DNA from: MB1-2 sp046566065
Lineage (GTDB): Bacteria; Actinomycetota; CADDZG01; WHSQ01
Direction: 5' to 3'
Assembly (NCBI GenBank): GCA_046566065.1
Contig: JBKHXK010000002.1
Location: 1-64,000, forward strand
Length of the DNA stretch: 64,000 bases
Position numbers and translations under genes: made by a program. The notes beneath the pieces were generated by a model. The model searched no databases, had not been told where the DNA came from, and saw only the letters and a program-made list of their open reading frames with translations. Shown here piece by piece: positions 1 through 9,558 of this stretch (position 1 is the first letter of the stretch; each line of letters starts with the position of its first letter).

Positions 1-44
1 TCCAGGGGGATGGCCAAAATTTCCGGCCAGGTATCGCGTTGGAG

Positions 45-254
45 CTAGAACCCAGAGCCCGGGTCGATGTCCAGGCGAGCCTCGATCAACCACAGGTTGC
101 GGCGAACGCATTCAGGGCACAGCGCGAGCTGCCGGTTGTTCGCGTCGGGCATCTCCTGCCAGCCCAGCGGAACCAAACCGTGTCGTCTGGCCTCCGACCG
201 CCCACAAGAGGAACAGAAGACCCTGTTCCTCAGATTCTCCGGCTGGTCGCTCAC
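45..254 (-). CDS. small zinc-ribbon protein, function unknown
   Basis: This 69-aa protein has two CxxC pairs (C14/C17 and C46/C49) spaced as in a single zinc ribbon, with a basic segment between them and no membrane segment. The start is GTG. It lies 31 bases downstream of atpC on the same strand, so it may be the last gene of the ATP synthase operon. Nothing in the sequence links it to ATP synthesis and I do not recognise the family. Other actinobacteria carry unrelated small genes after atpC, so its position alone is weak evidence for function. Confidence 0.6.
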   Translation of the reverse strand: MSDQPENLRNRVFCSSCGRSEARRHGLVPLGWQEMPDANNRQLALCPECVRRNLWLIEARLDIDPGSGF

Positions 255-285
255 GGTTCCCCCTTACCGCCGGCGCGAGCGGGAC

Positions 286-687
286 CTAGTCCCTGCCCAA
301 CTCCGGACGGGCCAGAGCCGCCCGCATGCCCGCCTCGGCACGCTGGTCCACGTCTTCTTCCTTCTCGCGCTGCGCGTCGGCGATACGTCGCTTCGCCTCG
401 GCCGCATCGATGTCACCGGCTTCGTCGGCGTCGTCCGCCAGCACGATCACGTGATAGTCGTCCTGGCCCCCGGAGGCCTCGAGGAAACCTCCGGGGACTA
501 TGTAAGACGAACGTGTGCCGCCGGACACCACGGTGACGAGACCCGGCACGAGGGCGGCCAGGAATGGGACGTGCCCGTTCATGATGCCGAACTCACCTTC
601 GGGTGACCGCGCGATGACCAGCTCGGCCTCACCGGACCAGATCTCCTCTTCGGGAGTAACGACGGAAACGCTGAAAGGGGTTGCCAC
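286..687 (-). CDS. atpC: F1Fo ATP synthase epsilon subunit
   Basis: This 133-aa protein is the epsilon subunit of the F1 central stalk, which couples rotation to catalysis and can inhibit ATP hydrolysis. The N-terminal beta sandwich is recognisable (FSVSVVTPEEEIWSGEAE, then GEFGIMNGHVPFLAALVPG), followed by a helical C-terminal region rich in Ala, Arg and Glu. The start is GTG, and it shares one base with the atpD stop (TAGTG), so translation is probably coupled. The length is normal for the family. It is the last of the eight canonical subunit genes. Confidence 0.96.
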   Translation of the reverse strand: MATPFSVSVVTPEEEIWSGEAELVIARSPEGEFGIMNGHVPFLAALVPGLVTVVSGGTRSSYIVPGGFLEASGGQDDYHVIVLADDADEAGDIDAAEAKRRIADAQREKEEDVDQRAEAGMRAALARPELGRD

Positions 688-2135
688 TACTCGTTGAGCT
701 CCTTGGCCTTCTGCTCGGCCTCTTCGATGCCGCCGACCATGTAGAAGGCCTGCTCCGGAAGGTGGTCGTACTCACCCTCGGCCAGAGCCTTGAAGCTCTG
801 GATCGTCTCGTCGACCGGGACGTACTTCCCGGGGATGCCGGTGAACTGCTCGGCGACGAAGAACGGCTGCGACAGGAACCTCTGGATCTTGCGGGCTCGC
901 TGAACCGTGATCCGGTCCTCTTCCGAGAGCTCGTCGATGCCGAGGATGGCGATGATGTCCTGGAGGTCCTTGTAGCGCTGCAGGATCCTCTGAACCGTCA
1001 GAGCGACGTTGTAGTGCTCGTCACCGACGTAGCGGGGGTCGAGGATCCGCGAGGTCGAGTCGAGGGGGTCGACGGCCGGGTAGATGCCGAGCTCAGAGAT
1101 CGCACGAGAGAGCACGGTCGTCGCGTCGAGGTGGGCGAACGTGGTGTGAGGGGCCGGGTCGGTGATGTCGTCGGCGGGCACGTAGATGGCCTGGAGCGAG
1201 GTGATCGAACGACCCTTGGTCGAGGTGATCCGCTCCTGCAGCTCACCCATCTCCTCCGACAGGGTGGGCTGGTAGCCCACGGCCGAAGGCATACGACCGA
1301 GAAGCGTCGACACCTCGGAACCGGCCTGGACGAAACGGAAGATGTTGTCGATGAACAGCAGCACGTCCTGGTGCTCGCGGTCACGGAAGTACTCGGCCAT
1401 GGTGAGAGCGCTCAGGGCGACGCGGAGACGCACGCCGGGAGGCTCGTCCATCTGGCCGTAGACCAGAGCGGTCTTCTCGAGCACGCCGGACTCGCGCATC
1501 TCGATCAGGAGGTCCGTGCCCTCACGGGTGCGCTCGCCGACGCCCGCGAACACGGACACGCCGGAGTGCTGCTCGGCCACGCGGTAGATCATCTCCTGGA
1601 TGACGACGGTCTTGCCGACCCCGGCGCCACCGAACATCCCGATCTTTCCACCCTGCACGTAAGGCTCGAGGAGGTCGATGACCTTGATGCCGGTCTCGAA
1701 CATCTCGGTCTGCGGCTCGAGGTCCTCGTAGTCGGGCGCCTGGCGGTGGATCGGCCAACGCTCGACGTCGTCGGGGATCGTGGAGCCGTCGACCGGCTCA
1801 CCGAGCACGTTGTAGACGTGGCCGAGGGTGGCCGGGCCAACGGGAACGGTGATGGGCTGGCCCGTGTTCGTGACCTTCGCTCCGCGCACGAGACCGTCGG
1901 TCGCCTTCATGCAGATGGCCTTGACGGTCGACTCGCCGATGTGCTGGCTGACCTCCGCGGTGATCGTGTCCGTCTTGCCCTCGACGCTCCTCTCGACCGT
2001 CAGGGCGTAACCGATCTCCGGAAGCTGGCCGGGTGGGAACTCGACCTCGATGACCGGCCCCGTGATGGTCAGGATGCGGCCCTCACTGGTCGTGAGACCC
2101 CTGCCGCCGGAAAGTTTCTCTTCGGTGATGGCCAC
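687..2135 (-). CDS. atpD: F1Fo ATP synthase beta subunit
   Basis: This is the catalytic subunit of F1 (482 aa, normal length). The Walker A loop GGAGVGKT is at residues 169-176, and the GERTREG segment and the downstream DEPPGVR and LLFIDNIFRF segments are typical. It acts in the alpha3beta3 head on the cytoplasmic face of the membrane. It follows atpG by 3 bases and overlaps atpC by one base. The sequence is intact and shows no unusual insertions. Confidence 0.98.
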   Translation of the reverse strand: MAITEEKLSGGRGLTTSEGRILTITGPVIEVEFPPGQLPEIGYALTVERSVEGKTDTITAEVSQHIGESTVKAICMKATDGLVRGAKVTNTGQPITVPVGPATLGHVYNVLGEPVDGSTIPDDVERWPIHRQAPDYEDLEPQTEMFETGIKVIDLLEPYVQGGKIGMFGGAGVGKTVVIQEMIYRVAEQHSGVSVFAGVGERTREGTDLLIEMRESGVLEKTALVYGQMDEPPGVRLRVALSALTMAEYFRDREHQDVLLFIDNIFRFVQAGSEVSTLLGRMPSAVGYQPTLSEEMGELQERITSTKGRSITSLQAIYVPADDITDPAPHTTFAHLDATTVLSRAISELGIYPAVDPLDSTSRILDPRYVGDEHYNVALTVQRILQRYKDLQDIIAILGIDELSEEDRITVQRARKIQRFLSQPFFVAEQFTGIPGKYVPVDETIQSFKALAEGEYDHLPEQAFYMVGGIEEAEQKAKELNE

Positions 2136-2138
2136 TGC

Positions 2139-3089
2139 CTAACCTCCTGCTTTCGTCAGATCTTGGGTTGAGAACGCTGCTCTTCGCTGTTGGTGTCCTT
2201 GGGAGTCGCTGCGCGCTCCGGACAGGGCCTCGGCACCGCCGATGACCTCCATGATCTCGGTCGTGATCTCGGCCTGTCGGGCCTGGTTGTAGACGCGCGT
2301 GAGTCCTTCGATCAGCTCCTCCGCGTTGTCGGTGGCCGACTTCATCGCCCGCTGCTGGGCGGCGAAGAACGAGGCGGCGCCCTCGAGCATCGCCTGCAAC
2401 ACCGCCCCCTCGATATAGCGCGGGAGGAGGAAGTTCAAGATGTCCTCGGGCTCGGGCTCGAACACGTAGTTGGCCTTGGGGGCGTCGCTCTCGTCGCCGG
2501 TGACCTCTTCGGAGGTAGCCGGTAGCAACCGCACGACGACGGGGCGCTGGGTCAGAGCGGACTCGAACTTCGTGTAGGCCAAACGCACCTCGTCGATGTC
2601 CCCGTTCGAGAACGCCTCTACCGCGGCCCGCGCCACCTTGCGCGCGTTGGCGATCTTCGGCTGATCGGAGTAGCCCTCCCAGGCGTCCGAGAAGTCGTAC
2701 CCACGGAACTTGAAGTACGAGATCGCTTTCTTGCCCGACAGGAACAGCTTGGTGTCGCCGCCGTGCTTGGCCATGTCCCGTTCGGCCGCACGGATCACGT
2801 TGGAGTTGTAGGCGCCCGCCAAACCTCTGTCGGCGCTGATCACGATCATCCCGACGCGGCCGCTGCCCTCTTCGCGCTTCTTCAGCAACGGATGATCGAG
2901 GTTGCCGGCGTTGCGGGTGACCGACGCCATCAGGTTCCGAAGCTGCTCGGCGTAGGGACGAGCCGCCTCGACCCGACGAGAGGCCTTGACGATGCGGGAA
3001 GAGGCGATCAGCTCCATCGCACGCGTGATCTTCTGGGTCGACTTGACCGACCCTATGCGCCTCTTTACCGCTCGGAGCTGCTGCGCCAT
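2139..3089 (-). CDS. atpG: F1Fo ATP synthase gamma subunit
   Basis: This is the central rotor shaft of F1 (316 aa). The conserved N-terminal helix (KRRIGSVKSTQKITRAMELI) and the C-terminal helix (ATDNAEELIEGLTRVYNQAR, then QAEITTEIMEVIGGAEAL) that pair in the shaft are both present. The middle carries a short acidic insertion (EEVTGDESDAPKANYVFEPE), as is common in high-GC Gram-positives. It lies between atpA (18 bases upstream) and atpD (3 bases downstream) in the operon. Confidence 0.97.
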   Translation of the reverse strand: MAQQLRAVKRRIGSVKSTQKITRAMELIASSRIVKASRRVEAARPYAEQLRNLMASVTRNAGNLDHPLLKKREEGSGRVGMIVISADRGLAGAYNSNVIRAAERDMAKHGGDTKLFLSGKKAISYFKFRGYDFSDAWEGYSDQPKIANARKVARAAVEAFSNGDIDEVRLAYTKFESALTQRPVVVRLLPATSEEVTGDESDAPKANYVFEPEPEDILNFLLPRYIEGAVLQAMLEGAASFFAAQQRAMKSATDNAEELIEGLTRVYNQARQAEITTEIMEVIGGAEALSGARSDSQGHQQRRAAFSTQDLTKAGG

Positions 3090-3107
3090 CTAGCTATCTC
3101 TCTTTCG

Positions 3108-4793
<1,686 letters not shown>

Positions 4794-5339
4794 TTAGCCC
4801 CTCACCTGCTCCTTCAATTGCTCGAGACGACGCTTGACGCTGCCGTCGATGACGGTGTCTCCAACCTTGGCGACGACCCCTCCGATGACGCTGGGGTCGA
4901 CGAGGACCTTCAACTCGACCTTCTTGCCGGTAGCCGTCGAAAGTGCCCGTGCCAGCTCTTGCTCCTGAGCCGGCTCCAGCGGGATGGCGGTGCGGACCTC
5001 GGCCACGACCGAGTCGCGTTCCTCGGCAGCCAGATCCGAAAGCTCGCTGAGGATCTGAGGCAGATGCCGGCCGCGGCCCTGCTCGACCACGAAGCCGAGA
5101 AGACCGAGCGTGTGCGGAGACACCTTGTCCGCCAGCAACTCGTTGAGCACCTTCTTGCGCTGGTCGATGTCCAGGCTCTGATCGCTCAAGGCCTGCTTCA
5201 ACTCGTGGTTCGAGTCGAGCAGCTTCCCGAAGCGGTAGAGCTCGTCTTCCACCCGATCGAGCTCACCCTCGGCGCGAACGACCTGGAACAACGCGGCCGC
5301 GTAGCCGTGGATGACCTCTTCGGACATGACGTTGGCCAT
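4794..5339 (-). CDS. atpH: F1Fo ATP synthase delta subunit
   Basis: This is the peripheral-stalk subunit (181 aa) that caps the alpha3beta3 head and binds the b subunits. An N-terminal helical bundle (YAAALFQVVRAEGELDRVE) and the conserved C-terminal DPSVIGGVVAKVGDTVIDGS segment are present. It overlaps the atpF stop region by one base and is followed immediately by the GTG of atpA. In Mycobacterium delta is fused to a b-type subunit. Here it is separate, which helps exclude that genus. Confidence 0.95.
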   Translation of the reverse strand: MANVMSEEVIHGYAAALFQVVRAEGELDRVEDELYRFGKLLDSNHELKQALSDQSLDIDQRKKVLNELLADKVSPHTLGLLGFVVEQGRGRHLPQILSELSDLAAEERDSVVAEVRTAIPLEPAQEQELARALSTATGKKVELKVLVDPSVIGGVVAKVGDTVIDGSVKRRLEQLKEQVRG

Positions 5340-5908
5340 CAGTTATTCGACCCCGGTCCCATACCGGCGACCTCTTTGATGTAGGCGTCGACCATCTCGC
5401 GCTGGGCCGCGGCATCGATCGAACGGCCGACGACCTTCTCGGCCAACTGGATCGACATGTCGGCGATCGTGCCCTGGAGCTCCTGAACCGTTCGAGAGCG
5501 CTCGGCCTCGATCGACTCCTGAGCCCGGGTCGTGATCTGCTCGGCCTCTTTCTCCGCCTTGGCGATGATGTCCTTGCGGACCTGCTCCGCCTGCTGGCGG
5601 GCTTCCTCGACGATGCGGTTGGCCTCGCTGCGTGCCTCGGAGATCTGCTGCTGGTACTGGCGCTTCTCGCTTTCGGCTTCGTTCTTCGCACGCTCGGCGG
5701 ATTCGAGGTCGCTCTGGATCTGCTTCTCGCGAGCTTCTACCGCCTCGCGGAGCTTCGGGAAAGCGAACTTGTTCAGCACGAAGAGCACCAGGGCGAAGGC
5801 GACCGCGCCCCAGATCAGCTCGTCGATCGCGGGGAGGATGAGATCCGTTCCGGACGGCTCCTCGCCGCTCTCGGCAGCGAACCAGAAGATCGTTGCTAGG
5901 TAAGTCAT
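5339..5908 (-). CDS. atpF: F1Fo ATP synthase b subunit
   Basis: This is the membrane-anchored peripheral stator (189 aa). One hydrophobic span near residues 31-50 (LIWGAVAFALVLFVLNKFAF) is followed by a long charged coiled coil rich in Glu, Lys, Arg, Gln and Ala, as the family requires. The acidic residues before the span (ESGEEPSGTD) suggest a short periplasmic N-terminus. Only one b-type gene is present, so the stator is presumably a b homodimer. Confidence 0.95.
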   Translation of the reverse strand: MTYLATIFWFAAESGEEPSGTDLILPAIDELIWGAVAFALVLFVLNKFAFPKLREAVEAREKQIQSDLESAERAKNEAESEKRQYQQQISEARSEANRIVEEARQQAEQVRKDIIAKAEKEAEQITTRAQESIEAERSRTVQELQGTIADMSIQLAEKVVGRSIDAAAQREMVDAYIKEVAGMGPGSNN

Positions 5909-5923
5909 CTTCTGTCTCCCCTA

Positions 5924-6190
5924 CTAAAGGATGAATGCGAGAACGAAACCGAACAGGGCAAGAGCCTCGATGAGAGCGAACCCGAGGAACATCGTGGTCC
6001 GGGTCTCACCTGCGGTTTCGGGCTGACGGGCCATGGCCTCGATGGCACTCGAGAACACCAGTCCGATGCCGATGCCCGGGCCGATAGCGGCGAGGCCGTA
6101 CACGAGACCGTGAGCGATGGACTTGAGCCCCTCGTCGGTCACCCCGCCGGAAGTCCCCTCGGCCGCTAGCTGGATTGCGAGATCGATCAT
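5924..6190 (-). CDS. atpE: F1Fo ATP synthase c subunit (proteolipid)
   Basis: This is the rotor-ring subunit (88 aa) with two hydrophobic helices joined by the polar loop ARQPE. The first helix has the Gly-rich packing motif GPGIGIG (residues 37-43). The ion-carrying carboxylate is Glu75 in FALIEALALFGFV. I see no extra ligands of the kind typical of sodium-type rings, so proton coupling is the likelier reading. It lies between atpB and atpF with short gaps. Confidence 0.97.
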   Translation of the reverse strand: MIDLAIQLAAEGTSGGVTDEGLKSIAHGLVYGLAAIGPGIGIGLVFSSAIEAMARQPETAGETRTTMFLGFALIEALALFGFVLAFIL

Positions 6191-6221
6191 TGCCTTGCTC
6201 CCTCCTTCGTGTGCTGCCTGA

Positions 6222-7076
6222 TTAGGCCGCTACTCCTTCGGTTACTGGTTGCGTCTGCGTTTGCTGCTTGTGGTCGTGGGTCTCTTCTGCGGAGTGATGC
6301 TCCTCGGAGCCGTGCCCGTGCACGGACTCGGCGATGTAGAAGGCCGAGAGCATCGTGAAGATGTAGGCCTGCATGAAGACGACCAGCATCTCGAGCATCA
6401 TCAGCGCCACCGCCACCAACAGGGTGACGATGCCGAGCGGGGCCGTCGGGCCGATGTTCGTGACGAGGAACTCGTGCGTGAACAGGAAGAAGATCGTCAA
6501 GAGCACGTGCCCGGCCATCATGTTGGCGAGCAGTCGGACCATGAGGGTCAACGGACGGACGATGAAGACCGAGAAGAACTCGATCGGCGTCAGGAGCAGG
6601 TAGACAGGCTTCGGAACGCCGGGGGGGAACAGGATCCCCTTCAGGTAGCCCACCGGGCCCTGCTTCGCTACGCCCACCACGTTGAAGATGATCCAGGTGA
6701 GGATCGCCAACATGAATGGGATCGCCATCCGCGAGGTCGGGGCGAAGTGGACGCCGGGCATGATCGCCAGGACATTCGAGAACAGGATGAAGAAGAACAC
6801 GGCGGCGAGATAGCCGGCGTACTTCGCTCCTTGGGGCCCGATCACGTCGATCGCGATGTTGTTACGGACGAACAGGTACAGCGTCTCCGCCAGGTTCCCC
6901 GCGCCCTTCGGAACCAACGCCTTCTTGGCGGCCCCGTAGAGGAAGAAGCCGATGCAGAGAGCGGCCGCCAGAAGGGTCAAAAGACCGACGCGGTTCAACT
7001 CGTATGGGGTGCCCTCGAAGAGGATCGGGTCCCAGAAGAACAGGTGGTTGATGTCCAATTCCAAAGCAAGAACCAT
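6222..7076 (-). CDS. atpB: F1Fo ATP synthase a subunit
   Basis: This is the stator channel subunit of Fo (284 aa), with five or six hydrophobic segments. The essential arginine is in LMVRLLANMMAGH, which faces Glu75 of the c ring. The C-terminal roughly 35 residues are His-rich and hydrophilic (HGHGSEEHHSAEETHDHK). This tail goes beyond the usual end of the protein and could bind metal, but a functional role is only a guess. It is the first core subunit gene, directly after the two small membrane genes at 7089-7772. Confidence 0.97.
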   Translation of the reverse strand: MVLALELDINHLFFWDPILFEGTPYELNRVGLLTLLAAALCIGFFLYGAAKKALVPKGAGNLAETLYLFVRNNIAIDVIGPQGAKYAGYLAAVFFFILFSNVLAIMPGVHFAPTSRMAIPFMLAILTWIIFNVVGVAKQGPVGYLKGILFPPGVPKPVYLLLTPIEFFSVFIVRPLTLMVRLLANMMAGHVLLTIFFLFTHEFLVTNIGPTAPLGIVTLLVAVALMMLEMLVVFMQAYIFTMLSAFYIAESVHGHGSEEHHSAEETHDHKQQTQTQPVTEGVAA

Positions 7077-7088
7077 CGCCGCTCCTTC

Positions 7089-7487
7089 TTATGTTTTCTG
7101 CGCGTGGACGGAGGTGTTCGTGTCGAGCTTGTAGGCCCCGGCGCCCTCCCACAGAACGAGAAGGAGATGGGTGCCCACCAGGGTGATACCGGAAACTGGG
7201 AAGTAAACGAGATCGGCGGCCTTCAATGCGAACGCTATGCCGGTCAGCACTGCCAGGCCGAGGGTAAGCGCGACCATCGCCGCGGGGAGCAGGAGTCTGG
7301 GGGTGTTCTCCGCAACGCTGCCGATGATCCGTCCCGCGATGAAGAGGTTGAGAAGGGTCATCCCGATCCCGGCGGCGCCGGAGAGAGCCCACAGGGGGCC
7401 GCCCGCCACCCACAGGGCGACGATCAACACGGGAGCGACGTACAGACTCCGGGAGAACATCCGCCGGACCATCTGAACCTCGACCAC
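7089..7487 (-). CDS. AtpI-like ATP synthase accessory membrane protein
   Basis: This 132-aa protein has four predicted membrane segments and few charged residues, and sits 12 bases upstream of atpB. Its size, topology and position match the poorly conserved subunit I proteins linked to assembly of the c ring and to magnesium supply. The start is GTG with GAAGG seven bases upstream. The assignment is from context and topology, because no diagnostic motif is visible. Confidence 0.75.
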   Translation of the reverse strand: MVEVQMVRRMFSRSLYVAPVLIVALWVAGGPLWALSGAAGIGMTLLNLFIAGRIIGSVAENTPRLLLPAAMVALTLGLAVLTGIAFALKAADLVYFPVSGITLVGTHLLLVLWEGAGAYKLDTNTSVHAQKT

Positions 7488-7502
7488 CTAGAGACCTTCT
7501 CC

Positions 7503-7772
7503 TTATGTCTGCCGGCGATGCATCGCGGCCTGGTAGACCACGTACACCCCGAGCGCCCAACCAACGATGGCACCTACGATCTGGAACCAGGGCTCAGTGC
7601 CGAGCCAGCCGTCCAGAAGTCGCCCCGCGAACCAGAAGATGAGAACCGCGACGACGAATCCGAAGGCGAGTGAGAGCCCTTCCGTCGCCTGAGACGCCCC
7701 TTTGGCCATATCGGCGCCCCACCCTCCTGAGCGGGAGGCGGGGCTTCCGGGCCGTCGGGGACGCTGGCTCAC
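7503..7772 (-). CDS. AtpZ/AtpI-family protein, first gene of the atp operon
   Basis: This 89-aa protein has two membrane helices separated by a short loop (LSLAFGFVVAVLIFWFAG, then IVGAIVGWALGVYVVYQAAM), the usual AtpZ/AtpI family layout. The longest reading frame starts at a GTG at 7772 only about 3 bases from the predicted transcription start, so that start would be leaderless. An internal ATG at 7709 has AGGAGG 13 bases upstream and omits a 21-residue Arg/Gly/Ser-rich stretch. Either start is possible. It is the likely first gene of the ATP synthase transcript. Confidence 0.75.
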   Translation of the reverse strand: MSQRPRRPGSPASRSGGWGADMAKGASQATEGLSLAFGFVVAVLIFWFAGRLLDGWLGTEPWFQIVGAIVGWALGVYVVYQAAMHRRQT

Positions 7773-7781
7773 GAGGACCGC

Positions 7782-7822
7782 ACCTTACCGCAAACGCAGA
7801 GACTTTGTGAAACTTTTCACAA
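7782..7822 (-). promoter_or_regulatory. atp operon promoter with Rex-type operator
   Basis: The 18-base element TTGTGAAACTTTTCACAA (7805-7822) has perfect 8-base arms and matches TTGTGA-N6-TCACAA, the classical operator of the NADH/NAD-sensing repressor Rex. On the minus strand it overlaps a -35 (TTCACA, 7806-7811), which is 18 bases from a -10 TAAGGT (7782-7787). A repressor bound here would block RNA polymerase. The sequence match is direct. Rex control of the ATP synthase genes is inferred, and no rex gene is in the window. Confidence 0.72.
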
Positions 7823-7978
7823 GCTGTCTCGGAGGCTTCCACGAGGGCACTTTGGGGGGCATGCCAGTCACACTCCGTAGCCGCTCGAACTGGACTTTCG
7901 GGACGAACTGCCCCAGGATTACGCCCTCTAGGTAGCACTACGTATCGAGAACCCGTGCAACTGTGACGACGGAGAGGT

Positions 7979-8407
7979 ATGAAAAAGAGCAAAGACCGCG
8001 AAGGGGAGGCCGGCTTCTCGCTGGTCGAATTGCTCGTGGTGATCGTGATCATCTCGATCCTGGCCGCGATCGCGATCCCGGTCTTCTTCGCACAGCGGGA
8101 CAAGGGTCTGCGCGCTCAGGTGGTTTCAGGATTGAAGAACGCCGCAACGACGATGCAGGGTTGGGGCACGGAGAACGACGGGGACTACGAGCCCGAGCCC
8201 CCCGGGGACGGCTCCCCCGGCAACGAGCTCGGCGACATGGCATGGCTCAAGGATCGGGGCTGGCGGGCCGCGCAGGAAGTGACCTTGGACATCCTGAGAG
8301 CCGACGAGAACGGATTCTGCCTAACGGGCACCCACGACGCGCTGACCTCGATCCAACTCGAATACCGCAGCAACGTCGGCTTGCCTGAGGACGGCGACTG
8401 CACCTAG
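7979..8407 (+). CDS. type IV pilin-like prepilin
   Basis: This 142-aa protein has a short basic leader, then Gly-Phe and the class III signal helix GFSLVELLVVIVIISILAAI with Glu at position +5. That is the prepilin peptidase site and N-terminal spine of type IV pilins and pseudopilins. Two cysteines near the C-terminus (GFCLTG and DGDCT) could form the disulfide D-loop. GGAGAGG precedes the ATG. It stands alone, convergent with the gene at 8416, with no assembly ATPase or peptidase in the window. It could therefore be a minor pilin or a secretion pseudopilin. Confidence 0.85.
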   Translation: MKKSKDREGEAGFSLVELLVVIVIISILAAIAIPVFFAQRDKGLRAQVVSGLKNAATTMQGWGTENDGDYEPEPPGDGSPGNELGDMAWLKDRGWRAAQEVTLDILRADENGFCLTGTHDALTSIQLEYRSNVGLPEDGDCT

Positions 8408-8415
8408 AGGCGCGG

Positions 8416-9549
8416 TCAGGGAGTCAAGCGCTCCTCGATCACCTTCGTCAGCAGCGGGAAGAGCGTGTAGAGGACGATCGCCGCCACCAAGACGGGCAGG
8501 GCGAAGATCACGTCGGTGCTGTCCAGGAACGTGAACGCCAGCCCGGCCCCCGCCGCGAGCGCGGCCCAGATGTACATGACGACCACGGCCTGACGGTGTC
8601 CGTGCCCCAGGTCCATCAAGCGATGGTGCAGGTGTTCCTTGTCCGCGTGGAACACGCTTGTGCGTCTCCGCGCGCGTCGCACGATCGCCAACATCGCGTC
8701 GACGAGCGGAATCGCGATCACCAGCAGCGGGATCACGAGCGGCGAGTAAGCCAGGAAGACCTGCGAGGTCGTCGCCGAGAACGAGGTCGAGATCACCGAG
8801 GTGTTGGTGATGCCGGACACCGTGGCGCCTCCCAGCACCAGGCCCAACAACATGCTTCCTGAATCGCCCATGAATATCTTCGCCGGATGGAAGTTGTAGC
8901 GGAGGAACCCGAGAGTGGCACCCACAAGCGCTATCGCCAACAACGCCGGAGGCGCGGCATACAGACGAAGGCTCTCGCCCAGCTCGACCGTCTGCTGATA
9001 GGTGTAGACGAAGAACGCAGAGGCTGCGATCGCAACGAGTCCCGCCGCCAATCCGTCCAGGCCGTCGATCAGGTTGACCGCATTGATCATCGCCACCATC
9101 CAGGCGACCGTGATCAGCACCGAGACGTCGTCGCTGACGGACTGGAACTGCCCGTTCGGCAGCAGCACGAATTGCATCTTCACGCCGGCAAGGAACAGGA
9201 TGCCGGACGCCAGCACCTGGCCGGCTAGCTTCACCGGAGCGGGAAGATCCTTCAGGTCGTCCACGGCACCGAGCGCGAAGATCACCACTCCCCCGGCCAA
9301 GATCCCCGCCATCTGCGACGTCTTGGTGAAGACGCCATCGAACGCAGGAAGTTGGGTCGCGATCAACCCGGCCCCCATGACCCCGCAGAAGAGAGCGATG
9401 CCACCCAAAGTCGGCGTGGGACGGGCGTGGACCTTGCGGTCGTTCGGATGATCGATCGCCCCTAGCCGCTTCGACACCTTGACGACCAACGGCGTCACGA
9501 AGAACGCGACGAAGAACGCGACGAGGCCGACCGTCAGATAGGGACGCAT
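8416..9549 (-). CDS. WecA/TagO-like undecaprenyl-phosphate sugar-1-phosphate transferase
   Basis: This 377-aa polytopic protein of the MraY/WecA superfamily has about ten or eleven membrane helices. The family motifs are present: DHPNDRKVHARPTPTLGG, NLIDGLDGLAAG, FMGDSGSMLLG and the basic HLHHRLMDLGH loop. It would transfer GlcNAc-1-phosphate or a related sugar phosphate to undecaprenyl phosphate, starting a wall polymer or surface glycan. It occupies the place of rfe/wecA next to the atp operon in actinobacteria and lies at the end of the glyA operon. The exact sugar donor cannot be read from the sequence. Confidence 0.9.
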   Translation of the reverse strand: MRPYLTVGLVAFFVAFFVTPLVVKVSKRLGAIDHPNDRKVHARPTPTLGGIALFCGVMGAGLIATQLPAFDGVFTKTSQMAGILAGGVVIFALGAVDDLKDLPAPVKLAGQVLASGILFLAGVKMQFVLLPNGQFQSVSDDVSVLITVAWMVAMINAVNLIDGLDGLAAGLVAIAASAFFVYTYQQTVELGESLRLYAAPPALLAIALVGATLGFLRYNFHPAKIFMGDSGSMLLGLVLGGATVSGITNTSVISTSFSATTSQVFLAYSPLVIPLLVIAIPLVDAMLAIVRRARRRTSVFHADKEHLHHRLMDLGHGHRQAVVVMYIWAALAAGAGLAFTFLDSTDVIFALPVLVAAIVLYTLFPLLTKVIEERLTP

Positions 9550-9558
9550 GCGGGGTTT

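Noticed and set aside
5532..5903. Cys/Ser-rich frame antisense to atpF
   Set aside because: It mirrors the coiled-coil coding of the b subunit and has no ribosome-binding site or family features.
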